From: Oscillospiraceae bacterium
GTDB lineage: Bacteria; Bacillota; Clostridia; Oscillospirales; Ruminococcaceae
Direction: 5' to 3'
DNA: 19,151 nt
NCBI GenBank assembly: GCA_015067125.1
Contig: SVNB01000020.1
Span: forward strand, 1 to 19,151
Every line of letters starts with the position of its first letter. The stretch's first letter is position 1. Below the pieces are notes generated by a model. The model was given only the letters and a program-made list of their open reading frames with translations, was not told where the DNA came from and ran no database searches. This document shows, one piece after another, positions 1 through 7,541 of the stretch. Position numbers and translations under genes: made by a program.

Positions 1-465
1 GCAGATATCGTTGTTATAAATAAAGGTGGTTGCACCGGTATAAGCAATCATCCAGAGACCGTCGGGATCTTTTGCCCAATCAGGAACGCTGTCCCAATAA
101 GTGGTCTTATAGGACTGTACAAGGCCTTCATCGATTGCCTGCTGGGTAAATGCAAGACCAACGTCACCGATATCTTTGGTGCTGTCGTTTGCAAAGGTGG
201 TAAGTTCTTCTGCGGAGCTCATATCTGCATCGGTATGAGTGATTCCGTATTCTTCATAGAGACCTTCCCAGGAAAGTCCCCAGTTTGCCCAGGTATCGGG
301 CATACCGACGGACTGTACGTCGCCCTCTTCCTGTGCTTTTGCAATAATTTCTTCAAGTGTGTAAGCGTTGAGGTCTTCTGCGGGTTCTTCAGCTCCCTGA
401 GAGCATCCTGCAAGTGCAAGTGCGAGGCAGCAAAGAATAGCAATCATTTTAAGCATAGTACGCAT
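1..465 (-). CDS. ABC transporter substrate-binding lipoprotein (3' part outside window)
   Basis: Extracytoplasmic solute-binding lipoprotein, probably of the family 1 (iron/polyamine/phosphonate-like) type. The first 155 codons are visible; the gene continues past the left edge. A signal peptide with hydrophobic core ends in the lipobox LAGC, giving a lipidated Cys at residue 21, so the mature protein should be anchored outside the membrane. The mature part contains GMPDTWANWG and later VPDWAKDPDG, followed by an AYTGATTF stretch. This pattern fits binding proteins of this class, but the ligand cannot be told from the sequence. ATG at 465 is preceded by AGAAGGAA at good distance. It is divergent from pepT and has its own near-consensus promoter. 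The permease and ATPase partners, if linked, would lie to the left of the window. Confidence 0.8.
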   Translation of the reverse strand, partial: MRTMLKMIAILCCLALALAGCSQGAEEPAEDLNAYTLEEIIAKAQEEGDVQSVGMPDTWANWGLSWEGLYEEYGITHTDADMSSAEELTTFANDSTKDIGDVGLAFTQQAIDEGLVQSYKTTYWDSVPDWAKDPDGLWMIAYTGATTFIYNNDIC

Positions 466-526
466 TTTATTCCTTCTCTCTGAAATAGAATTAGTGCGGC
501 ATTGATATACCTTTTGCACTGGCCAC

Positions 527-555
527 ATTATAACTTTTTTTACACTTTTTGTAAA
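527..555 (-). promoter_or_regulatory. Sigma-A-type promoter for the binding-protein gene
   Basis: On the minus strand TTTACA (555-550) and a perfect TATAAT (532-527) are separated by 17 bp. Transcription should start near 520, about 55 bases before the ATG at 465. Confidence 0.75.
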
Positions 556-641
556 TGGATTTTTGCAAATATCGCTATTTTGTTGAATAATTGTTTATCT
601 GTTTTATTTATTTTTCACAAATATTTCTTTGTTTTTGCCTG

Positions 642-670
642 TTGCACAATCGGTTGTGATTTGATATAAT
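642..670 (+). promoter_or_regulatory. pepT: Probable promoter for pepT
   Basis: TTGCAC (642-647) and TATAAT (665-670) are separated by 17 bp. The -35 box is weak (3 of 6) but the -10 is perfect. It lies back to back with the promoter of the divergent binding-protein gene. A small GCGG/CCGC hairpin lies in the short leader before the GGAGGT ribosome site (705-710). Confidence 0.65.
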
Positions 671-714
671 TTAATGTATTAATTGCGGGTTTTCCGCATA
701 AAACGGAGGTTAAT

Positions 715-1944
715 ATGAAAGCATACGAAAGACTTCTCAAATACGTAAAATATCCCACTGCATCTGATGAAAACAGCGAAACCTGCCCCAGCACTTCCGA
801 ACAGACCATTCTTGGCCTTGCACTTGTTGATGAGATGAAAGAACTGGGCATCAGCAACGTTGATATTGATGATAACGGTTACGTTTACGGAGAGATCCCC
901 GCATCCGAAGGCTGCGAAAACGCTCCCGTAATCGGTTTTATCGCACATATGGACGTTGTACGCGAGGTTCCTTTTACCAACATCAAACCCAGCATCGTCG
1001 AATATAACGGCGGTGATATTCTTCTTAACGAAAAAGAAGATATTTATCTTTCCGTAAAAGATTTTCCCGAAATGGAAGAATGCAAAGGCCAGCATCTTAT
1101 CGTAACAGACGGCACCACCCTTCTTGGAGCGGACGATAAAAACGGCATTGCGGAAATTCTTACCGCTGCGGAAGAACTTCTTGCAAATCCGGAAATCAAA
1201 CACGGCAAAATTATGATCGGTTTTACTCCCGATGAAGAAATCGGCCGCGGAGCAAACAAATTTGACCTTAAACGCTTCGGCGCAGATTACGCATACACCC
1301 TCGACGGCGGAGCATTCGGCGAAGTAGAGTGCGAAACTTTTAATGCCGCGCATGCCCATATTGCTTTTAACGGCGTTTCCGTTCATCCCGGCAGCGCAAA
1401 GGATAAAATGATAAACGCCGCACTTGTTGCCATGGAATTTGATTCTCTTCTTCCCGAAGTGGAACGTCCCTGCCATACTTCCGGTTATGACGGTTTCTAT
1501 CATCTTACAGGAATGAAGGGCACATGTGACAACGCCGACCTTTATTACATTATTCGTGACCACGATGCAAACAAACTTACCTACCGCGTCGAATACATTA
1601 AACGCGCAGCTGATGAAATCAACCGCCGTTACGGCGAAGGCACTGCCGTTGCTGAAACCGGATATGATTATAAAAACATGGACGTAATTATCAAAGATCA
1701 TTGGCATCTTATCGAAAATGCACAGAAAGCTATCCGTGAACTTTGCACAGAACCTGTTACCAACCCCGTTCGCGGAGGCACCGACGGCTGCGTTCTTTCC
1801 TTTATGGGTCTTCCCTGCCCCAACCTTGGCACCGGCGGCTATAACTTCCACGGCAAATATGAATTTGCAAGCGTGGAACAGATGGATAAAGCAGTGGAAA
1901 TGATCAAACTTATCGCAAAAATTTATGGTGAGCAGGCAAAATGA
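715..1944 (+). CDS. pepT: Peptidase T (tripeptide aminopeptidase, M20B)
   Basis: Cytoplasmic zinc aminopeptidase that removes the N-terminal residue from tripeptides, part of peptide utilisation. The 409-residue length matches PepT. The metal and catalytic residues fall at the positions known for the family: H78 and D80 in AHMD, the bridging D140 in LLGADDKNG, the catalytic E174 with E175 in TPDEEIG, D197 in YTLDGG, and H379 in NFHGKYEF near the C-terminus. The substrate-side motif NPVRGGTDG is present. ATG at 715 follows GGAGGT by four bases. The stop overlaps the start of the next gene (ATGA), so the two are probably translationally coupled. The upstream promoter is divergent from a binding lipoprotein; joint peptide uptake and breakdown is possible, but the transporter's ligand is unknown. 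Confidence 0.95.
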   Translation: MKAYERLLKYVKYPTASDENSETCPSTSEQTILGLALVDEMKELGISNVDIDDNGYVYGEIPASEGCENAPVIGFIAHMDVVREVPFTNIKPSIVEYNGGDILLNEKEDIYLSVKDFPEMEECKGQHLIVTDGTTLLGADDKNGIAEILTAAEELLANPEIKHGKIMIGFTPDEEIGRGANKFDLKRFGADYAYTLDGGAFGEVECETFNAAHAHIAFNGVSVHPGSAKDKMINAALVAMEFDSLLPEVERPCHTSGYDGFYHLTGMKGTCDNADLYYIIRDHDANKLTYRVEYIKRAADEINRRYGEGTAVAETGYDYKNMDVIIKDHWHLIENAQKAIRELCTEPVTNPVRGGTDGCVLSFMGLPCPNLGTGGYNFHGKYEFASVEQMDKAVEMIKLIAKIYGEQAK

Positions 1945-2522
1945 GCACCGTGCTCAAAAATAAAAATTCCCGTGCTCGGAACAGCAGCTTTAAAAAGCTG
2001 CTGTTTGCTTTAACCGGAATTTTCGCTCTGCTTTTTGCCTCATCGCTTGTTTTGCTGTTCAGCTCCGAAAACAAAACCCATCTTACTTTAAGCATAACTT
2101 TCGGCGTTACGCTTTATCATTTTGCCATAAGGCTTATTATCGGATATCTTACGGATAAAATATTCCGCGAAAAAACAAATCCTAAATCAAAGTGGTTTTC
2201 TCCAAAAAAATTCGAGCACCGGATGTATAAAACGCTTAAAGTTCACAAATGGAAAAAATTTGTGCCCACTTTTGACCCTAACCAATTTAATATGGAAGAT
2301 AACAGCTTAAATAAAATCGCAGATTCCATGTGCGTTGCTGAACTTTGCCACGAAATTATAATTCTGTTTGCGCTTCTTCCTGTTTTACTTATAATTCCGT
2401 TCGGGTCTTCCGGCGTTTTTATAATAACTTCTTTTGTTTCTGCCTGCATAGATTTTATTTTTGTAATAATACAGCGCTATAACCGCCCGCGAATATTAAG
2501 ACTTATTGAAAGAAAAGCATAA
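1941..2522 (+). CDS. Small multi-pass membrane protein, CrtO acyltransferase-like
   Basis: A 193-residue membrane protein with about four hydrophobic segments (roughly 20-41, 49-70, 138-154 and 158-177). Between segments two and three is a basic cytosolic-type region with KWFSPKKFEHRMYKTLKVHK, then a conserved-looking AELCHEII motif (E134, H137), and near the end QRYNRPR (178-184). This layout resembles small Firmicutes membrane proteins related to the glycosyl-4,4'-diaponeurosporenoate acyltransferase (CrtO) family; the match is from memory of the motif pattern, and the substrate is unknown. No carotenoid genes lie nearby, so a role in staphyloxanthin-like synthesis is not implied. The start overlaps the pepT stop by four bases, suggesting coupled translation. 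Confidence 0.65.
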   Translation: MSTVLKNKNSRARNSSFKKLLFALTGIFALLFASSLVLLFSSENKTHLTLSITFGVTLYHFAIRLIIGYLTDKIFREKTNPKSKWFSPKKFEHRMYKTLKVHKWKKFVPTFDPNQFNMEDNSLNKIADSMCVAELCHEIIILFALLPVLLIIPFGSSGVFIITSFVSACIDFIFVIIQRYNRPRILRLIERKA

Positions 2523-2525
2523 AAA

Positions 2526-2553
2526 AACAGCCTTGGAATGTTCCAAGGCTGTT
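2526..2553. terminator. Bidirectional Rho-independent terminator
   Basis: AACAGCCTTGG pairs perfectly with CCAAGGCTGTT around an AATGTT loop. A run of seven A lies before it and five T after it, so it serves both the pepT unit from the left and the M32 carboxypeptidase gene from the right. Confidence 0.9.
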
Positions 2554-2569
2554 TTTGTTAGGTTTCAAA

Positions 2570-4075
2570 TCATACTCCGTAAATATCGTTGAATTTCTTT
2601 TCAAGATATTCAACGTAATAAGTCGGATCAAAGGGTGCTCCGCAAACTTTGATGAAAAGTTCTTCCGGATCATACATACTTGCATACTGATGAATCTTTT
2701 CGCCAAGCCAGTCTGCAATGGGTTTAAGACTGCCGGAGGCAATAACTGCCTCAACGTCAAGATCTTCGCGCATTTTTGCAAGCATCTGCGCGCCGTATGC
2801 GCTGCCGAGTGCATAGGACGGGAAATAACCTACGTTGCCGCCGGACCAATGGCTGTCCTGAAGACATCCGTGTGCATCGTCCGGTACATCAACGCCAAGA
2901 TATTCTTTATAAAGTCTGTTCCACTCTGCCGGAATTTCGTCAACGGTAAGTTCACCGGCGAACATCTTCTTTTCAACCTCGTAACGAACCATAACGTGAA
3001 GGCAGTAAGAAAGTTCGTCCGCTTCGATCCTTATAAGAGAAGGTTCTGCTCTGTTTATCATTTCGTAAGCGGTTCTTGCATCAATATCGCCGTACTGTTC
3101 CGGGAAAAGCTCTTTGATTTTCGGAAGAATGGCGGTTACAAAAGCTTCGCTTCTGCCGATGATGTTTTCGAAGAATCTGGACTGGCTTTCGTGAATACCC
3201 ATGGAAACGCCGCCCGCAACAACGGTATATTTATGCTCGTCCGCACCGTTAAGTTCATAAAGAGCATGACCGCCTTCGTGAATTACGGAATACATGGAAG
3301 ATTCAAAGCTGTCCTCATAATAATGGGTGGTAATGCGGACGTCATCTTTGGTAAATTCAAGAGTAAACGGGTGTTCAGTTTCACCGCATACACAGTGGTT
3401 GGGATCGATGCTCATATAATCCATAAGGTATTTGGTAAATTCTTTTTGTTTTTCAATGGAAAAACCTTTAAGCTGCGGAAGCTTTTCGTTTTTGCCCGTT
3501 GCCATGATTTTTTTAAGAAGCGGCACAATGTGCTCCCGAAGAGTTGCGAAGAATTTATCGCATTTTTCCATTGTAAGTCCGCGCTCGTACATATTAAGCT
3601 GGGTGTTATAGGGTTCTTCATCCGGTTTATAATATTTTGCAAAACGGATATTATAATCGAAAATGTCTTTAAGATAAGGCTTAAAGGATTCGTAATCGTT
3701 TTCAAGTTTTGCCTTGTGCCAAACGTAATCCGCTTTGCTGAGCACCTTCTGATATCCGATATATTCCTCTGCGGGAATGGTTTTCATAAATTCGTTGTCA
3801 CGAAGAAGAAGCTCCACTTCTCTTGCCTGGTGAGGAGTAAGTTCATCTTTATGCTCTTTAAGATATTCCAGAAGTTCGATGGTTTCTGCCTTGGTGGAAA
3901 GATCGTACATATATGCGGTAAGAATGGCAAGAGCTTCTCCTCTGCCTTCTTCGGTGTCTTTCGGCGCAACGGTGGAACCATCAAGATAGATAGAGGAAGT
4001 TGCGTATCTGAATGCATAGAGCTTTTTCTGAAGCTCCGCGAGTTTTTCAAGCTTTGCGGTCATTTCTTCGGTCAT
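2570..4075 (-). CDS. Carboxypeptidase Taq family metallopeptidase (M32)
   Basis: Zinc carboxypeptidase that trims residues from peptide C-termini in the cytoplasm. The 501-residue length is normal for family M32. The zinc site HEGGH (H266, H270) with the downstream third ligand in GIHESQSRFFEN (E296) is intact, and DVRITT just before it (about residues 245-250) is an M32 signature. The frame is open for 23 more codons upstream, but ATG at 4075 is chosen because AAGGAG lies ten bases before it and a promoter lies within the longer reading. The gene converges on the pepT unit at a shared terminator. With pepT on the other side of that terminator, this stretch carries two unrelated peptidases. 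No signal peptide is seen. Confidence 0.93.
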   Translation of the reverse strand: MTEEMTAKLEKLAELQKKLYAFRYATSSIYLDGSTVAPKDTEEGRGEALAILTAYMYDLSTKAETIELLEYLKEHKDELTPHQAREVELLLRDNEFMKTIPAEEYIGYQKVLSKADYVWHKAKLENDYESFKPYLKDIFDYNIRFAKYYKPDEEPYNTQLNMYERGLTMEKCDKFFATLREHIVPLLKKIMATGKNEKLPQLKGFSIEKQKEFTKYLMDYMSIDPNHCVCGETEHPFTLEFTKDDVRITTHYYEDSFESSMYSVIHEGGHALYELNGADEHKYTVVAGGVSMGIHESQSRFFENIIGRSEAFVTAILPKIKELFPEQYGDIDARTAYEMINRAEPSLIRIEADELSYCLHVMVRYEVEKKMFAGELTVDEIPAEWNRLYKEYLGVDVPDDAHGCLQDSHWSGGNVGYFPSYALGSAYGAQMLAKMREDLDVEAVIASGSLKPIADWLGEKIHQYASMYDPEELFIKVCGAPFDPTYYVEYLEKKFNDIYGV

Positions 4076-4108
4076 TTTTTGCGTTCTCCTTTTCTTTGGA
4101 ATAAATTG

Positions 4109-4137
4109 AGTATAGCACAACATAAAACACTTTTCCA
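4109..4137 (-). promoter_or_regulatory. Promoter with extended -10 for the M32 gene
   Basis: Minus strand TGGAAA (4137-4132), 17 bp, then TATACT (4114-4109) preceded by TGC, giving an extended -10 (TGTGCTATACT). The -35 box matches at four of six positions. Confidence 0.6.
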
Positions 4138-4146
4138 GTACCAAAC

Positions 4147-4170
4147 AAAAAAGCCCGCGAAAACGGGCTT
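4147..4170 (-). terminator. Rho-independent terminator after msrA
   Basis: On the minus strand AAGCCCG and CGGGCTT pair around a six-base loop (TTTTCG) and are followed by TTTTGTTT. The msrA stop codon touches the base of the stem. Confidence 0.85.
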
Positions 4171-4666
4171 AAATCTTTTTTCTGCCGGATTCTATAAGTT
4201 CTTTTTCAAATTCTTCTGGGTGGTTTATGTAATAATTCTGATGCTCTTCTTCCGCCGAATAAAACGCTCCGAAAGGTTCCAGGGCGATGTAAACTTTTCT
4301 TCCGGAAGTTTTTTCAAGTTCGGCTATTGCTTTTTCTGTATATTCTTTTTCCTTATCATTATTATAATAAACCGCCAGCGTATAGGAATGTCCTCTGTCG
4401 ATAAACTGTCCGCCTTCGTCAAAAGGGTCAACTCCGTTTATAAAAATATCCAGAAGTTTATCAAAAGAGATTTTATCCGCATCATAATCTATTTTTATGG
4501 TTTCTCTGTGGCCGGTCTGCTGACTTTTTACTTCATTATACGTTGGATTGACTTCGCTGCCGCCGCAGTAACCGCTCGTTACCTTAAAAACGCCTTCGCT
4601 TTCGTTAAAAGCCGGTGTTATGCACCAAAAGCACCCGCCGGCAAAATATGCTGTTTTGCTGTTCAT
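4169..4666 (-). CDS. msrA: Peptide-methionine (S)-S-oxide reductase MsrA
   Basis: Repairs oxidised methionine (the S-sulfoxide form) in proteins and free methionine, using thioredoxin-type reductants. The 165-residue protein has the hallmark GGCFWC near its start (catalytic C12, second Cys C15), then SGYCGGSEVNPTYNEV, the TGHRE motif and DPFDEGGQFIDRGHSY, all standard for MsrA. It is single-domain, without an MsrB fusion. ATG at 4666 is preceded by GCGGTGATTTT, a modest ribosome site that closely repeats the one before the upstream 96-residue gene. It is the last gene of a three-gene unit and ends in a good terminator. Confidence 0.95.
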   Translation of the reverse strand: MNSKTAYFAGGCFWCITPAFNESEGVFKVTSGYCGGSEVNPTYNEVKSQQTGHRETIKIDYDADKISFDKLLDIFINGVDPFDEGGQFIDRGHSYTLAVYYNNDKEKEYTEKAIAELEKTSGRKVYIALEPFGAFYSAEEEHQNYYINHPEEFEKELIESGRKKI

Positions 4667-4677
4667 AAAATCACCGC

Positions 4678-4968
4678 TTACTTTAAAAATTCTGATAAAA
4701 AATCAATAACGTCTTTTTCATTACAATTTTTCGGATATTCAACAACGATTCCAAAAAGATTATCCCACTGGTAAATCAAATCAATTTTTGCTTTTTCAAA
4801 TTTATATCGACCTTCGCCTACACAAATTATTTTTTCAGGATATTTGTCTTTTATTTTAGTAAGAAATTCAACAAACGAATCCGCTTCTTCAAAATCAGAG
4901 TTTTCTTTTTCTATATATATCCATCTCTCTTTTTCGTTTATTCCGTTGATATAATATCTGCCATCCAA
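4678..4968 (-). CDS. Uncharacterised 96-residue protein, probable TTG start
   Basis: I do not recognise this protein with confidence. From the proposed TTG at 4968 it reads LDGRYYINGINEKERWIY and continues as a small acidic, soluble protein with SDFEEADSFVEFLTKI, a KIICVGEGRYKFEKAKID stretch, IYQWDNLFGIVVEY, and a C-terminal helix. There is no signal peptide or membrane segment. The frame stays open 36 codons further upstream, but that part lies inside the hydrolase gene in another frame. TTG is preferred because GGCGGTGA sits seven bases before it and it leaves a normal 19-base gap after the hydrolase stop. GTG at 4995 is an alternative without a ribosome site. Its position between hydrolase and msrA suggests co-transcription only. 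Confidence 0.6.
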   Translation of the reverse strand: MDGRYYINGINEKERWIYIEKENSDFEEADSFVEFLTKIKDKYPEKIICVGEGRYKFEKAKIDLIYQWDNLFGIVVEYPKNCNEKDVIDFLSEFLK

Positions 4969-4975
4969 AAAAGAA

Positions 4976-4983
4976 TCACCGCC
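4976..4983 (-). promoter_or_regulatory. Ribosome site deciding the TTG start at 4968
   Basis: GGCGGTGA on the minus strand ends seven bases before TTG. A near-identical GCGGTGATT element precedes the msrA ATG downstream, which supports its use as a ribosome site. Confidence 0.5.
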
Positions 4984-4987
4984 TTTT

Positions 4988-5725
4988 TTATTCACAGATA
5001 AACTTTTTGAATTCACCGAGCAAATGATCAAAATCCTTTTTTTCATAATAATAATGTCCCGATTTTTCAAGAACATTTATGGTAGCAAAAGTTTTTTCTT
5101 CAAGATATTTTATAGATTTTTTTGAAACAAGCTCGTCCCCGAAAGACTGAAAAATCATACAATCCGTTTTAAGATTTCCGATTATTTTTCTTGTTCCTCC
5201 GATTTTTCTGAAAAGTTCAAGAAATCTTGGTATCCAGCCAAGATATTTAAACAAGTTTTTTGAAAGCTCTATTCCACAACAATTTTTCATTGCAGCAAGT
5301 TTTTGGTTACGTTCCGGAACTTTCCCAAGATAGATTCTGAAGGCGGAAAAAAGCGCAACCGGCTTAACAAAAAGTTTTATCGGAACAGCAAGCAAAAAAA
5401 GTTTTTCTATTCTTTTTTCTTTAACTGCCTGTTCAATCGCAAGAAGCGTTCCGAGGGAATGCGCAACTATAAAAATCTTTTTATGATCTTTCAAAAGTTC
5501 CGAAACGGCAAAATCTATCTGATTCTCCCATTTTTCCATTGAAGTTTTTGAAAAATCCTCGGTTTTTCTGCCGTGTCCGTCCAAAAGAATATTATAGAAC
5601 GAAAATTCTTTTGGAACAAGCGGAAGAAAATCTTTAAAATGGTTCGGCGTTCCAGCAATTCCGTGTATAAATAAAACGGCGGTTTCTGCTTTTGTAACAA
5701 TGCGTTTATATTCTTTATGCTCCAC
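4988..5725 (-). CDS. Alpha/beta hydrolase (serine esterase/lipase-like)
   Basis: A soluble alpha/beta-hydrolase-fold enzyme of about 245 residues, probably an esterase or monoacylglycerol-lipase-like enzyme; the substrate is unknown. Counting from GTG at 5725, the oxyanion-loop motif FIHGIAGTP is near residue 20-27, the nucleophile Ser90 is in VAHSLGT, the acid is Asp197 in SFGDELVS, and the base is His224 in KSGHYYY, so the triad is complete. Two GTG codons can start the frame. The first (5734) is only one base from AAGGA, so the second, ten bases away, is preferred; the proteins differ by three residues. It is the first gene of the unit with the 96-residue protein and msrA, behind its own promoter. 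Confidence 0.85.
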   Translation of the reverse strand: MEHKEYKRIVTKAETAVLFIHGIAGTPNHFKDFLPLVPKEFSFYNILLDGHGRKTEDFSKTSMEKWENQIDFAVSELLKDHKKIFIVAHSLGTLLAIEQAVKEKRIEKLFLLAVPIKLFVKPVALFSAFRIYLGKVPERNQKLAAMKNCCGIELSKNLFKYLGWIPRFLELFRKIGGTRKIIGNLKTDCMIFQSFGDELVSKKSIKYLEEKTFATINVLEKSGHYYYEKKDFDHLLGEFKKFICE

Positions 5726-5747
5726 AAAAACCACATCCTTTTATTGA

Positions 5748-5776
5748 ATTATACCATTTTTAAACTTAAATGTATA
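5748..5776 (-). promoter_or_regulatory. Promoter of the hydrolase-unknown-msrA unit
   Basis: Minus strand TATACA (5776-5771), 17 bp, perfect TATAAT (5753-5748). The leader before the GTG start is very short (about 15-20 bases). Confidence 0.65.
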
Positions 5777-5781
5777 TGACA

Positions 5782-5811
5782 AAAAAGCTCATTCCGAAGA
5801 ATGAGCTTTTT
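5782..5811 (-). terminator. Rho-independent terminator after the tRNA pair
   Basis: AAAAAGCTCATTC and GAATGAGCTTTTT form a 13-bp stem closed by a TTCG tetraloop (read on the minus strand), ending in a T run. It begins three bases after the CCA end of tRNA-Tyr. Confidence 0.88.
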
Positions 5812-5813
5812 GT

Positions 5814-5898
5814 TGGTGGGAGCGGGTGGGTTCGAACCACCGTAGTCACTGACAACAGATTTACAGTCTGCCCCCTTTGGCCGCTTGGGTACACTCCC
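5814..5898 (-). tRNA. tRNA-Tyr (GTA anticodon)
   Basis: Acceptor stem GGGAGTG pairs with CGCTCCC, with discriminator A and an encoded CCA (5816-5814). The T arm GGTGG-TTCGAAC-CCACC is perfect. The anticodon loop CTGTAAA gives GTA at 5864-5862. The long variable arm (class II) is the bacterial tyrosine type. Confidence 0.96.
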
Positions 5899-5925
5899 AT
5901 ATAAATATTAAATTCTTGTCGATAG

Positions 5926-6001
5926 TGGAGCTGGTGGACGGACTCGAACCCCCGACCTGCTGATTACAAATCAGCTGCTCTACCAACTGAGCTACACCAG
6001 C
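5926..6001 (-). tRNA. tRNA-Thr (TGT anticodon)
   Basis: Acceptor GCTGGTG pairs with CACCAGC, discriminator T, encoded CCA (5928-5926). The D arm has AGCTCAGTTGGTAGAGC, and the anticodon loop TTTGTAA gives TGT at 5968-5966. The T arm carries GGTTCGAGTCC. It lies 27 bases upstream of tRNA-Tyr and is probably processed from one transcript. Confidence 0.96.
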
Positions 6002-6019
6002 ATCTCAGCGACGAATGTT

Positions 6020-6048
6020 ATCTTATCACATCCGAACGGATTTGTCAA
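6020..6048 (-). promoter_or_regulatory. tRNA operon promoter
   Basis: Minus strand perfect TTGACA (6048-6043), 17 bp, TAAGAT (6025-6020). The -10 box ends 18 bases before the 5' end of mature tRNA-Thr. Confidence 0.75.
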
Positions 6049-6150
6049 CACAAATTTTTAAAAAATTTTGATTTATTTTTTCTTATCTTTTTATTGCCCC
6101 AAAGCTTTATGCGTGATAATATAAAAATATATTTTTCCGGAGGGATTTTT

Positions 6151-7404
6151 ATGAAAAAATATTTATCTGTTCTTTTTTCCGTTGCTGTTCTTCTGCTTTT
6201 ACTCTGCTCCTGTTCATCAGAAGAAAAACTGGATATAGTCCACGTAACCGATATTCACTTTGCCGGAAGAGAATATTTTGATTACAAAGGAATCTATGCG
6301 GAATCCAACGATTCCAACGGCAGCGGAAAACAGATGAAATATCTTGACGATATTCTTGATGCATTTATTGAAGAAATGAAACAGCTCAAACCGGATTACA
6401 TAATAGTTACCGGAGATTCCACTTATGCCGGCGCAAAAGAATCTCACCTTGCGCTTACAGAAAAACTTCGCCCGCTCCTTGAAAAAGATATAAAAATACT
6501 TGTTCTTCCCGGAAATCACGACATAGAAATGCCTACTTATATTTATCCCAACGGCGGATATGAGGAAACCGTAACTCTTACTCCGGATGAATACAGAGAA
6601 GTTTATGCTGATTTCGGATATTCCGGCGGAATATCCTATGACCCTTCTTCCCTTTCGTATGTTTATGATACCGGCATGGGCGTCCGTATTTTTATGCTTG
6701 ATACAAACGTCGCTTACGGAATGCTTTACGGTTCTCTTAACAATGAAAAAATGGCGTGGCTTGAAAAAGAACTTGCCGCCTGCAAAGAGGCCGGTGATAC
6801 TCCTCTTGTTGCGGGACACCACACTGTTCTTGAACACAACAAAAGATTCAATTTCGGATATCGGCTTAACAACAGCGCCGATGTCGAGGCTCTTTTGGCA
6901 GATGCGGGCTGTACGCTTTATCTTTGCGGACATATGCACACCCAGCATATAGTAAGCGACGAATATCTTACAGATATCGTCGGCGGAGCTTTTTCTGTTT
7001 ATCCTCATCGCTATGGCGTTATTGAATTTTTCAAAACCGGCTGGAACTATGAATCCCTCGTCACCGATGTTGATCTTTATGCAGAAAAAACAGGAAGCGA
7101 AAATCCCGACCTTATCAATTACTCCGATTACGGTTACGCATTTTTCTATAACAACGCATATTCCCAGGGAAAAGAAAGTCTTTCCTACGTTATAAGCGAT
7201 ACCGAACTTCTTGAAAAATATGCGGATTTTACCGCAAAGGTAAACGTTGCATATTTTGGCGGCATGGTTTCCGATCTTGATCTTTCCTTTGCGGAACAAT
7301 TCCTTGTTGATGCGGAAGGCAGCAGCTGGTGCGGTTATGTTGAAAGCATTCTTAATAATCCGGTTGACCATATTTCCTGTTCGAGCACAAAAGATGATGA
7401 ATAA
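6151..7404 (+). CDS. Exported metallophosphoesterase lipoprotein
   Basis: Calcineurin-like phosphoesterase anchored outside the cell membrane, 417 residues. A short basic start, hydrophobic core and LCSC lipobox give a lipidated Cys at residue 21. The dinuclear metal-site motifs are present in order: TDIH (D34, H36), VTGDS (D89), LPGNHD (121-124), AGHH (223-224) and CGHMH (260-263). The substrate could be a phosphomonoester, nucleotide or phosphodiester; nothing in the sequence settles this. The C-terminal 120 or so residues after the catalytic domain are not recognised. An in-frame open stretch upstream to about 6094 is rejected because the GGAGG at 6139-6143 and the signal peptide fix the start at 6151. 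No strong promoter is seen, though a possible GATAAT lies at 6115-6120. It is a single-gene unit with its own terminator. Confidence 0.9.
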   Translation: MKKYLSVLFSVAVLLLLLCSCSSEEKLDIVHVTDIHFAGREYFDYKGIYAESNDSNGSGKQMKYLDDILDAFIEEMKQLKPDYIIVTGDSTYAGAKESHLALTEKLRPLLEKDIKILVLPGNHDIEMPTYIYPNGGYEETVTLTPDEYREVYADFGYSGGISYDPSSLSYVYDTGMGVRIFMLDTNVAYGMLYGSLNNEKMAWLEKELAACKEAGDTPLVAGHHTVLEHNKRFNFGYRLNNSADVEALLADAGCTLYLCGHMHTQHIVSDEYLTDIVGGAFSVYPHRYGVIEFFKTGWNYESLVTDVDLYAEKTGSENPDLINYSDYGYAFFYNNAYSQGKESLSYVISDTELLEKYADFTAKVNVAYFGGMVSDLDLSFAEQFLVDAEGSSWCGYVESILNNPVDHISCSSTKDDE

Positions 7405-7411
7405 TTTTGCC

Positions 7412-7439
7412 GCTCCCGCCGTTTTGGCGGGAGCTTTTT
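7412..7439 (+). terminator. Rho-independent terminator after the phosphoesterase gene
   Basis: GCTCCCGCC and GGCGGGAGC form a perfect 9-bp GC-rich stem with a GTTTT loop, followed by five T. Confidence 0.93.
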
Positions 7440-7464
7440 ATTGGTTGATTTTCCAAACGGTTTA

Positions 7465-7493
7465 TTGAATTATGCTTTGCGTGGTGCTATACT
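7465..7493 (+). promoter_or_regulatory. Promoter with extended -10 for the ABC exporter operon
   Basis: TTGAAT (7465-7470), 17 bp, TATACT (7488-7493) preceded by TGC, so an extended -10 of the same form as before the M32 gene. The start codon is about 45 bases downstream. Confidence 0.72.
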
Positions 7494-7541
7494 GAAAATG
7501 GTTTTTCGCGTTAAAAAATCTTTATTTACTGTGAGGTACAA

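Noticed and set aside
676..714. A GCGG-GTTTT-CCGC hairpin in the pepT leader as a riboswitch or attenuator
   Set aside because: The stem is only four base pairs, has no U-run and does not cover the ribosome site.
2555..4774. A very long open frame on the plus strand across the M32 and msrA genes
   Set aside because: It is antisense to two clearly recognised genes with intact catalytic motifs; its product is a low-complexity Phe/Lys/Cys-rich string that arises from their codon bias. The same holds for the long antisense frames opposite pepT, the phosphoesterase, both ABC genes, the aminotransferase and ispE.
4678..5076. A longer 132-residue reading of the small unknown gene starting at 5076 or 5046
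   Set aside because: It would overlap the hydrolase coding end by 59-89 bases, and the extra N-terminus is just an out-of-frame reading of hydrolase codons. The TTG at 4968 has a properly placed ribosome site.
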